A DNA stretch of 32,470 bases. Source: a virus. How positions within the stretch are numbered: the first letter of the stretch is position 1; each line of letters opens with the position of its first letter. The translations under genes were made by a program, and so were the position numbers. Below are positions 13,695 through 21,900 of this stretch, piece after piece. The DNA is taken from the IMG/VR virus record IMGVR_UViG_3300005833_000004, positions 1-32,470 of that record, one strand, 5' to 3'. Below the pieces are notes generated by a model. That model made no database searches and was not told the origin of the DNA. It saw only the letters and a list, made by a program, of their open reading frames with translations.

Positions 13695-14798
13695 TCACCT
13701 CTTATTTGCCACTAGAGCGGCGAATTCTTTAATGTACTCAGGACAACGGTCATTCCACCAGTCTCGCTCCAGCCTTTCTATATCCTCTACTTTGTAGGTT
13801 TTGGGATATCGACCAATGGATAGAGAATGCTCAATATATTTACACTCCTCAGTAGATATCAAGGTAATTCCGTGTTGTGCAAATTTATCATTCAACACTT
13901 TAATATGTTGCCAGTAATATTTTCTTGACATAACTGCTAAAGCCCCATGTGTTCTAGTCCCATTTTTTGGTGGACGTGGATTCATTAGTCTTAGTTTGTC
14001 ACTTCTCATTTCCTCTAGTAATAGCCTCAATGCTATAGAGAGCGCACTTGGGCAACCTTTATCATCAGTTTTATAATGCTTGGCAACACTAATTACAGGG
14101 CAACCTATGCATCCCATCCTAAGACTGCCCTTTTCATTTTCAGATATGGAGTAGACAGAAGAAATTGTATTGAAAAAGCCAGTGTAGAAAATAGCATCAG
14201 CCGTGAAAAGGTAATCCCAAACATCACAATTTCTCCAACTGATGATTGGTCTAATCACACTGTCCTTTGCTAATTTGTCTATCCCACACTCTGTGGAACC
14301 ACAAGTACTTAATTTGGCATCCCTATTATTTGATTCTCCTCTATGCTCCCCTGTGAGATGCATATATTTGTTAGTCCTATTCATAGGTTCAATCTTTAGC
14401 ACCTTTGTACACCATCGTGCATGTACAGAAGGCACTGGGAACCCATAACCTATCATCTTTGCAAAAAATCTTTCTTCTGGAACTGCTCTCGCAACAACAA
14501 CTGGAATACCTAGTGATTTGACATAGTCAAGAGTTTTGAATGTCAGATCGACCATTGTCGGATATTCAATGGTGGTGTCAGAGTGCAAAACTGTAATGTC
14601 TGTTTTGGATATAAGACCCTTGTTGATAGCCTCAATAACCAATCCCAATACTGCATGGCTATCCTTTCCTCCACTAAAACTCAAATTTATTGAGCCATAT
14701 TTATCCACTGAATCTACAATACTTTTTATAGATTCAACCTTTAACCTTTCTAGTAAATTGTCTTGAAGTAATAACATACTGTCGTATCGTGATAACAT
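13695..14798 (-). CDS. PP-loop enzyme, DndC/PAPS-reductase-like
   Basis: 367 residues. The nucleotide-binding PP-loop SGGKDS is at residues 42-47. LHSDTTIEYP (71-80), ARWCTKVLK (Cys130), GEHRGES (150-156), and PIISWRNCDVWDYL follow in the order seen in the adenylylsulfate/PAPS reductase superfamily. GCIGCP (Cys230, Cys233) with Cys130 recalls the iron-sulfur cysteines of DndC, the ATP pyrophosphatase of DNA phosphorothioation. CGSTEC at 166-171 adds another Cys pair. No dndB/D/E or dndA neighbour is present, so full phosphorothioation cannot be claimed. Alternatives are sulfur transfer to tRNA or nucleotides, sulfate metabolism, or a defence or antidefence function. It has an unusual leader hairpin (14830-14874) and shares the cassette promoter at 15846-15874. 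Confidence 0.8.
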   Translation of the reverse strand: MLSRYDSMLLLQDNLLERLKVESIKSIVDSVDKYGSINLSFSGGKDSHAVLGLVIEAINKGLISKTDITVLHSDTTIEYPTMVDLTFKTLDYVKSLGIPVVVARAVPEERFFAKMIGYGFPVPSVHARWCTKVLKIEPMNRTNKYMHLTGEHRGESNNRDAKLSTCGSTECGIDKLAKDSVIRPIISWRNCDVWDYLFTADAIFYTGFFNTISSVYSISENEKGSLRMGCIGCPVISVAKHYKTDDKGCPSALSIALRLLLEEMRSDKLRLMNPRPPKNGTRTHGALAVMSRKYYWQHIKVLNDKFAQHGITLISTEECKYIEHSLSIGRYPKTYKVEDIERLERDWWNDRCPEYIKEFAALVANKR

Positions 14799-14829
14799 AT
14801 TTTTTGTCTGCTTAGTAGTGTAAGTGGAC

Positions 14830-14874
14830 TGCCGTTATTAATGGGAGTGGGGTCGTGCCCACTCCTTTGCGGCA
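14830..14874 (-). ncRNA. Nested stem-loop leader before the PP-loop gene
   Basis: On the minus strand TGCCG (14874-14870) pairs with CGGCA (14834-14830). Inside it GGAGTGGG (14865-14858) pairs perfectly with CCCACTCC (14851-14844), leaving a 6-base loop. No T-run follows, so it is not a plain terminator. It fills much of the 80-base gap between the ribbon-helix-helix stop and the PP-loop start. Structure is visible; function (attenuation, mRNA processing or protein binding) is unknown. Confidence 0.6.
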
Positions 14875-14878
14875 TCAA

Positions 14879-15031
14879 TTAGAAACCATTCTTTTCAAGC
14901 CAAGCTGTGATAATGTCTTCTATCAACCGTGACCGTGTCTTTGCATTGGTCATCATTACAGCATTATTCAGTCTTTTTGCTGTATCTGGTTTTATGTAAG
15001 CAGAGATGAAAGTCCCTAGTGCCTTACTCAT
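14879..15031 (-). CDS. Ribbon-helix-helix (CopG-like) protein (50 aa)
   Basis: 50 residues from ATG 15031. A strong SD, AAGGGGGAA, precedes it and excludes the longer frame. The layout ALGTFISAYIKPDTAKRLNN (beta strand plus helix A) then TNAKTRSRLIEDIITAWLEK (helix B) is that of MetJ/Arc/CopG-type repressors, which bind operators as dimers through the strand. It sits 10 bases after the antirepressor-like gene in the same operon, so it may regulate the cassette promoter; antitoxin-like genes have the same size and fold, but no toxin is seen next to it. Confidence 0.8.
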   Translation of the reverse strand: MSKALGTFISAYIKPDTAKRLNNAVMMTNAKTRSRLIEDIITAWLEKNGF

Positions 15032-15041
15032 ATATTCCCCC

Positions 15042-15779
15042 TTATTTGGTGTAAGTAATTGTCGAAAAATTGAACGTGCTGATAGCTGCAATTACAGCGC
15101 TATATGGCTTAATGCCATTCTTGATGTTGACTTGTGCCAAAGTTTGGATGATGTCTATACGCCTTAGGGACTCGACACCAAAGTGGTCACGGTTTAACTC
15201 ACCCTTAGTTAAACCCAATTCTTCCTTTATTTGGCTGGGAGTTTTCCCAAACAACCCTACAGACATTACCTTGAAAGCATTGATGTAGTGATACTGGGGA
15301 TTACTAGAGCCATTTGCATCAATGTAGGCTTTGATTTCATCAGATAGAAACCAGAAAGACTCTTTGGTAGCCATCCTGTTCTTCAGGAACGCTTGCCTGT
15401 CTTCCTTTTCAAACTTGATGCCAAATGCATCTGAGAATAATTGGGTTAAAGATAGTCCAACAAGCATTCTTGAGAACTCTACAGAGTGTTTGTTACCCTT
15501 CAGAGTTAACTCAAAAATCAGTCTTTCAAAATCTATTAATGTCAGGCAATTTTCAGACTTTTTGCTCTGGGCATTTTTAACCCTAATTTTGACGAACCTG
15601 GCATCCTTTCCTAGTAAGTATTTGAAGTCTCTCTGAGCGTTATCTTGACGAACCTGGAACAGAAGTGCAGCTTGCTGAATAGAGACTGCAAAGCTTCCAT
15701 CTTCTAAAAGCAGTCCTTCAATTTCAGTATTCCCAAAAGGTACTTGGGTTACGCTTGCAGTTAAAATATTGTTAGCCAT
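15042..15779 (-). CDS. Putative phage antirepressor/regulator (Bro-N-like N-terminus)
   Basis: 245 residues. The N-terminal part (FGNTEIEGLLLEDGSFAVSI, then QQAALLFQVRQDNAQRDFKY) follows the plan of Bro-N or related phage antirepressor domains: a beta hairpin with 'v......' then a helix-turn-helix-like segment. The central part (NCLTLIDFERLIFELTLKGN) is helical, and the end resembles a second DNA-binding or oligomerising part (GLFGKTPSQIKEELGLTKGE). Similar proteins are common in cyanobacterial genomes and their phages, in my recollection. It has its own consensus promoter 60 bases upstream, so it is expressed independently of the late genes. The antirepressor role is inference. Confidence 0.6.
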   Translation of the reverse strand: MANNILTASVTQVPFGNTEIEGLLLEDGSFAVSIQQAALLFQVRQDNAQRDFKYLLGKDARFVKIRVKNAQSKKSENCLTLIDFERLIFELTLKGNKHSVEFSRMLVGLSLTQLFSDAFGIKFEKEDRQAFLKNRMATKESFWFLSDEIKAYIDANGSSNPQYHYINAFKVMSVGLFGKTPSQIKEELGLTKGELNRDHFGVESLRRIDIIQTLAQVNIKNGIKPYSAVIAAISTFNFSTITYTK

Positions 15780-15845
15780 TGTCTAATATCCTAGATTGTG
15801 GTCAGTGGGAGGTTAGAGTTGGTAGCTCTTTCCTCTCATGTCTTT

Positions 15846-15874
15846 AATATAGCTCTACTATCAGAACTTGTCAA
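15846..15874 (-). promoter_or_regulatory. Consensus sigma-70 promoter of the cassette
   Basis: On the minus strand TTGACA (15874-15869), a 17-base spacer and TATATT (15851-15846). This matches the bacterial -35/-10 consensus almost fully. It faces the regulator gene at 15779 with a leader of about 60 bases, and lies just after the stop of the ejection gene at 15902. Confidence 0.85.
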
Positions 15875-15901
15875 GCATTTATAAGGGATTAATTTTGTAG
15901 C

Positions 15902-18900
15902 TCACAGGCAAGGGTTAGTGTCAGGTGACTTAGTATGCTGGATGGTTAAATCATCAGCCTTACCAGCCTTAGCGACCCTTCTGGAGACATCCACTTCACT
16001 CTCAGCCTTTGCTATGGCTGTTAACTTATCTTCTGCTTGCACAAGGTCATTAGCCAACCTGGTGGCTTTCTCTTGAGCTATATCAAAGTTGTCCTGGGTT
16101 TGACTGGCATATCTATAGAGCAACCCACCCTGGCTATCTACACTGGTAGCCTTAGAGTAAACATTATTTGGATACCTCTTTGCAATTTTAGTGTCTGCCA
16201 TGTAGCGAGATATTGCCTGCTCCAGAAGGTCACCAACTCCATGCTGAGTGACAGCATTGGTAGTGATTGGATTTCCCCCACCAGGTTTGCCCAAATAAGC
16301 CACCTGGGTGTCCCCGTTTACAGAATGAACTATTGCGTCATAGCCATTTTTACGCAAAGTGTCATTGATTCTTCTCTGTACATCAAGCCCTACATTTTCG
16401 GGATAGCCAGAATATGAGCCTGCAATAGCCTCATCAACTTTTGGATAAAGCTCCTGTAGGGTCACATCATTTCTAGAAATCCAGCGAGATATTGATTTTT
16501 TGATGGACTGGTCTAATGCTGAAGAATTGACCGCATCAATAATAGATGCCTTAAGCAGCTCATCTACAGCTTTTGTACTATTTATTGGATTTGTGAAGTC
16601 TATCTTAGCCTCATGCACATTACCAACTTCACTAAACTTTCTACCAGTAACATCTGGTAGGTTACGTCCTGGGTGTGCTTTAGCATAGTCTAAGGCATCA
16701 TCTGCCTTATTTGTGAAATATATGGCTGTCCCAAATTCTCCTCTAGAGCCTCCCACCAATGGGTCAATTTTCGCTAGGTCTAAGTCAGTAACCTTTGACC
16801 CATGATAGAAGGTTTGCTGACTCAAGTTAGAAGCCAACTCGGTCTTCGTATTTACACTAATAATTTCTTCACTAGGGTTAAAGGGTATTACCTCGTCAGC
16901 ATCAAGATTTTGCCTACCAACATTTAAACTCTGATTATCCATGTCATCAAAGAAATTGGCTAGAGCCTGCTTTTGCATCTGCAAGTCATCCATGATTTCA
17001 CTTGCTGTCTCTGATGCTTCAAAATATGCATGCTCAATATCTACTAACTCCTGTGTGGCTTGGATACCGTCTGGGGATTTAGTAATTAGGTTCCTGGGAT
17101 AATCCCCCTGCACCTCAGCTAGCTTGAACGGATTGCTCACCTTTGGGGGCATTGTCATTGCTGTTGCGATCGCATCACCATCTTGTGCCAACTTCTGGAC
17201 TTCCTCTGGGGTGGCTACCATAAGTCGCTTCCTAATTTCCTGAAATTTTAATGCTGCCTGTTCAGTAGTTAGTTCTCTAGCCGCCTCTATCAAGTCATTT
17301 CCTGGTGGAAGTAGCTTCTGATGTGGCTCAAGAGTAGCTTCCATATGAATTATTGGTGCGCCCAGACGGTTATATGTAGGATTCTCCTGAGCCAATAAAT
17401 CAAGTCTGCGTTTAGTGAGTGCCCCTGGCTGTGGAAGTATGTCCCCATTGCGAACTGCTAGGTTGGTCAAATCCTCATTGGAGCGAATAACCTGCACCAA
17501 TTCACCAGGTACAACTGGCTCTGCATTAAGGATGGTTTTGACAATCTGATCTGGTGTCTTAGGAATGACTGCTAACTTAGGAACTTCTTCTCTTAGCGTT
17601 GTTGGTCTAAAATTCTCCAATCCTATAACTTTCTCAGATGTCTCCTTTACTGGTTTGGTAGCTTGACCAAAGGTTTTCCAGTAGCTGGGACGGAATAGCT
17701 TAACTATATCCCTTGGCTCTGGGGTGGCAAGGTCTGCAATAAGCCCTGCTGTAAATTCTGGATATCTAAAATATGAGTTGCCCCATTGGTCTGTGAAGCC
17801 TTTCTTAATAGGTTCAGGTATTTTTTTACCAAAAGCTAACTTAGCTGCCTGTATACCAAAATAAGCAAATGGGCTTTTCCAAAGTATTGACCTGTCTGCT
17901 AATTGGTCGAATGTGTCCGGGTTAGATTTAGAGCCAAGAAAAGATAGGGGTCTGTCTGGGGAGGACTCAGTGGTGAAATCGTAGGATTTTCCCAAAAGCC
18001 CTTGAACAAAACTAGGTCTATTTGCTTCTTTCTGGTAATTCCCTGTAGCTATGTTATAAAGACTAGTTGCCCCAGCTTGTACAGCATTCTGCCCTATCCC
18101 AAGTGTATACAACACAGACCCTAAGTAACCCTCCCCAAAATCACCATACTTACCTGCTGCTGAACCTAGGGGAAGCCATAGTGGTAACTTCCAGGCATTC
18201 CCCCAGGGGTCTTTCTTGAACTCTCCCCAAAGCTGCTTATAGCCAGCCCACGGGTCGAAGTTATTTTTCTTGGCTTCTGCTTCCAGACCAGTCAGACCTT
18301 CTTCCCAAAAATTCTTAACTTGATTAGTCGAATAAACACTACCAAAAGGATTCCTAAGTGGGTCGGGGTTAAAACGTCCATCAACCCAGGGCATGCCGGG
18401 AATGCCTGGACGCTGAAGGCTTTGGCGGAGATTGTCCTCCGCTTGGGGGACTTGTGGGGCTGCACGCTTAAACCACTGCTCTGTCTCCCTATCGAGCTGC
18501 TGCTTATAGCTATCAGGAGTGTTGTATACAGTAGGGGTCGTCTCCCCAGATAAATATGAGTCTTCATAAGGAATTTGCTGAGCTTGCTTTAATAGCTCCA
18601 ATTCCTGTTGCTGCTTGGCTTGAATCTCTACTGGAACCTGTGTACCAAATCCCTGTGGTATAGACGGGTCGACAGCAAAGCCACCGCCCTCTTGTGATGG
18701 TGCAATTCCCAAACTCCCAGTCCCCTCTGGGATGCCTGGGACATTAGGATTTATCAGTGGTGGGTTGATTGCATCTAGAGGAAGGTTTTCATGCTGAATT
18801 TCCCCATCTTGTTGTATCTGCGGTGTTTGTATGTCCAGTGGAGATATAGGTGCTACATCCTGTGGTGCGTCTGGTGGTGGCTCTGGTATGTCTTGTTGTT

Positions 18901-18994
18901 GTACTGGTGGTGGTGTGAGTATAGGTGCTGGTGGTACTTGTCCGCCTTGCAACCTAGGGTCATTCTTGTTTTCAGTTTCATTAATTAATCCCAT
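15902..18994 (-). CDS. Large ejection protein with ADP-ribosyltransferase-like domain
   Basis: 1030 residues. The first 130 are Pro/Gln-rich and disordered (PPAPILTPPPVQQQ...). The middle is helical with aromatic-rich stretches (WAGYKQLWGEFKKDPWGNAW). From about residue 720 to 905 an ADP-ribosyltransferase fold is suggested: TFYHGSKV (His731), then GEFGTAIYFTNKADDALDYA (Tyr759), then NGYDAIVHSVNGDTQVAYLG. These match the H-Y-[E] layout of ARTs carried in phage virion 'polyvalent' proteins. The expected final Glu appears as Thr/Gln (DTQVAY), so catalysis is uncertain. It lies between two ejection proteins, so it may be injected and modify host targets. ATG overlaps the previous stop (TAATG). 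The C-terminal end abuts the inserted cassette. Confidence 0.75.
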   Translation of the reverse strand: MGLINETENKNDPRLQGGQVPPAPILTPPPVQQQDIPEPPPDAPQDVAPISPLDIQTPQIQQDGEIQHENLPLDAINPPLINPNVPGIPEGTGSLGIAPSQEGGGFAVDPSIPQGFGTQVPVEIQAKQQQELELLKQAQQIPYEDSYLSGETTPTVYNTPDSYKQQLDRETEQWFKRAAPQVPQAEDNLRQSLQRPGIPGMPWVDGRFNPDPLRNPFGSVYSTNQVKNFWEEGLTGLEAEAKKNNFDPWAGYKQLWGEFKKDPWGNAWKLPLWLPLGSAAGKYGDFGEGYLGSVLYTLGIGQNAVQAGATSLYNIATGNYQKEANRPSFVQGLLGKSYDFTTESSPDRPLSFLGSKSNPDTFDQLADRSILWKSPFAYFGIQAAKLAFGKKIPEPIKKGFTDQWGNSYFRYPEFTAGLIADLATPEPRDIVKLFRPSYWKTFGQATKPVKETSEKVIGLENFRPTTLREEVPKLAVIPKTPDQIVKTILNAEPVVPGELVQVIRSNEDLTNLAVRNGDILPQPGALTKRRLDLLAQENPTYNRLGAPIIHMEATLEPHQKLLPPGNDLIEAARELTTEQAALKFQEIRKRLMVATPEEVQKLAQDGDAIATAMTMPPKVSNPFKLAEVQGDYPRNLITKSPDGIQATQELVDIEHAYFEASETASEIMDDLQMQKQALANFFDDMDNQSLNVGRQNLDADEVIPFNPSEEIISVNTKTELASNLSQQTFYHGSKVTDLDLAKIDPLVGGSRGEFGTAIYFTNKADDALDYAKAHPGRNLPDVTGRKFSEVGNVHEAKIDFTNPINSTKAVDELLKASIIDAVNSSALDQSIKKSISRWISRNDVTLQELYPKVDEAIAGSYSGYPENVGLDVQRRINDTLRKNGYDAIVHSVNGDTQVAYLGKPGGGNPITTNAVTQHGVGDLLEQAISRYMADTKIAKRYPNNVYSKATSVDSQGGLLYRYASQTQDNFDIAQEKATRLANDLVQAEDKLTAIAKAESEVDVSRRVAKAGKADDLTIQHTKSPDTNPCL
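17166..17173. other. Single HIP1 octamer GCGATCGC
   Basis: The only copy of the highly iterated cyanobacterial palindrome that I found in the window, inside the ART-bearing gene. Most cyanobacterial chromosomes carry it about every one to a few kb, so it is rare here. Confidence 0.8.
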
Positions 18995-21900
18995 TAGCCC
19001 ACCTCTGCCTCATGCGGAATGATTGGGCTGCCACTAGCTGCCAATTGATTGCAAACAGCACAATCTGAATGATATTTATCATGAATAATATTTGCCGAGC
19101 TAACTCGCCTAGAACGGCTATTAACCCTATACTTACGCCCAACTTCCCGACCAATATGTTTTTCTATATATTCCCCAATAGACCCACCATTTCCATCTCT
19201 CATGTCAAGGACGCTGGTGTCCCCTTTTTTAAGCTTTGGTAGTAAGGCAGGTCTTTGGAACAACGTATACAATTCTTCAATACTCTTGATATTCCCCCGT
19301 GCACCCCATTTATTGGCATACTTTTTAAATAGCTCGAATTGGTCTACAGAAGACATATTTTTAATGGAGCTTAGACCACCAAATTCATCTCTCTGTTCCC
19401 CACAATACTGAAACAGACCAGTACATCCGTACTGGTTTACTAATTGTTCATCAAACCCAGATTCAAAGTAAACAACATCAGCAAGCCACACAGCAGGTAC
19501 ACCAAGCCATGATGCTGTTTCTGCTAACTTATTAGCTAAGGCTTTATCCTTGGCTAACCTTGTATAACCATAATTACTTCCTGGTTTATTTACTCTGGCT
19601 AAATTTACCCCCTCAATCCTTGACTGCACTGGCATACCCCTAATTGGGTTAGCTCTGTTGTATTCTGTATGGGCACTAATAGGGATAGCAGCTAATTCTG
19701 TAGTTGGGGAATAAACCATACCCCCAGCCAGAAACCTCCCTAATGGTAGCTTTAGTGCCCTAGAGCTTACTCTGGGTAGGGCGACAGGGGGATTATTAGA
19801 ATAAGGACTATAAAAATTATTAAGTTCGTTATTTCTCCTTGGAGAACGACTCACAAACCCAGATTTAACTTCCTGCAAAAAACTTACTGGATTAGTTGTG
19901 CCCTCAAAATAATACTGAGTAGTACCATCCCTAACTTCAAAATGTAAATGTTGCTGTCCTGGAGCGCCAGTGTCACCAGACCTAGCTAGCACTTGCCCAG
20001 GTTGTACCTCTTGTCCTGGGGTCACAAAAGCCCCACTCAGGTGTGCGTACCTAAGCACACGACCGTCAGGTATTTTGACATCTATATAGTTGCCATACCC
20101 CTTCCCTGTTTGTCCATTTATTTGTGTCTCAGACCTAACTACCACCCCAGCCACCGGGGATATCACGGGAGTACCAGAAGCAACAGCAAAGTCTACGCCT
20201 GCATGTGGTCTACCACGCCTTGCATAGACAGCAGAGCCAGCCCCACCCCACTCGTCGCTTACTGTCACTTGTGTACCAGGTCGAAATGGTACGGCAAAAT
20301 TACTTTTCCCATAAGTAACTGACTGTAATTGATTAGAGGCAATTATAGGCTCATGGGTTATTCCATCCAAGGATTTCGTAAGCCCTATCCTTGTTGGGTT
20401 TGCTGCTAACCCAGTACCCCCACGATTAAAATTTGGCGTTACCCCCTGACCTGTAACTTGTTTGGTTGCAGGCAAATTATTAATCAGAGTTGTATAACCA
20501 CTAATCTCACCCTTAAATCTAGACCTCATGGTCTCCAGGGAGCTGCCCTTACCTTCGGTGTTGAAAACATCATCCAACCCAAACCTAGCTACGCCCGCTT
20601 TGGTGTTAGCAAGATTTGACTGGAGTTGGGCTATCTGAGTATTGAATTCCTTGTCAATATTTTGAAGAATATTCCCCACAGATGTAATGTCTAGCGCTTT
20701 AGTGGCTGTGCTGGTCACAGTTGGTTGCATCTCTGGGGGAAGCTTATCAATATTTGATAATGCTATAGCTCTAAGCGCATCCAGAATTTCTGTATCCCCT
20801 CCGCCACCAGCCTTTAGCTTTTCATATTCTTGCTGAATCCTGTACTTCCTAATTTGCAAATCTGAAATTGTAGTGACAGTATTGGTCTTTAGCTTGGCAT
20901 AATCCTGATACTGCTTGTAGACTGAGCCAACATGCTCCCAAAACCTCACTCCCTTAGTATTGGGGTCATTGAGGATTGCATTAGCTGAACCTTCCCCTTG
21001 CTGTATCAGTGTACCTACAGCGTCCCCAACATTGTGCTCATTGAATTGTACTCGGTTGGCTTGGGTTACAATATTACGCTTTTCTAGTTCACCTAACTGA
21101 ACCCCAAGTTGCTCAGTTTCGACATTGCGGCGAACGTCTGCCAGCGGGTCAGCCAAGGCTGTAACGTCACCAAACTGTAACTGGTTCTCTGAGGCAATTG
21201 CCATAAGCCTAGCCCGTCGCTCAGCCTCAGGCATAGTCCTATAGCTTTCTTCCTCCCTTAGGGTATTAATCTGGGTGAGCGCGCTACTAAGGCGCTGGTT
21301 ATATGCCAGAACCTTAACCTTGGCATCCAGACCCATCTGCCCAGAAGAAAGCATAGTCTCAGTGGCAGCTAGGCGCACCCTCAAACTATCTTGCAGAGAT
21401 AAATTGTTCTCTTTTATGTAATTGAGTGATGTCTGCTCAAGATTTTGTATGCCCTCATCTACTGGCACTAGACCAGAAGCTATCTTGGCTGAATCAGCCA
21501 TAGCTTGCAACCTAAACCTTTTTTCTACAAGTTCTGAACTGTAGTTCTGGACTTGTTTTACATTGTCATAGGTTGCCTGAAACTGCCTATTCTGCTCCCC
21601 ATGTGCTTGAGCCAGAATGCGTTGTGTGGCTTCCACTGTAAATTGTGGAGTCACTCGCCCCCTATGCGTTTCGTTCAACTTTTGCAATCTGGACTCAAGC
21701 TCTGACATCCCATACTGGTACAGGATGGGCTGCGCCTCAAGCTCCAACTTTGCATAATCTGGCAGGGCTACCTGCTGTTCGTAGTTTTGCTTTAGCTTCT
21801 GGGTGAGTGCCTGCTGCTTTTCATCAACATACTTCCCTTCAGCCCTGTTAGCATCCTGGATGGCGATAGCCAACCGTATGGATTCCCTCTGGTCGGCTAC

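Noticed and set aside
13695-14798. Complete Dnd phosphorothioation or Ssp system
   Set aside because: Only a DndC-like gene is present; no DndB, DndD, DndE, desulfurase or restriction genes are seen.
14879-15779. Toxin-antitoxin pair made by the regulator and ribbon-helix-helix genes
   Set aside because: The 245-residue partner looks like a DNA-binding regulator, not a known toxin; operon order is regulator first.
18791-19022. Trp/Cys/Gly-rich plus-strand frames
   Set aside because: They come from the reverse complement of the Pro/Gln-rich N-terminus of the ejection protein; low-complexity shadow.
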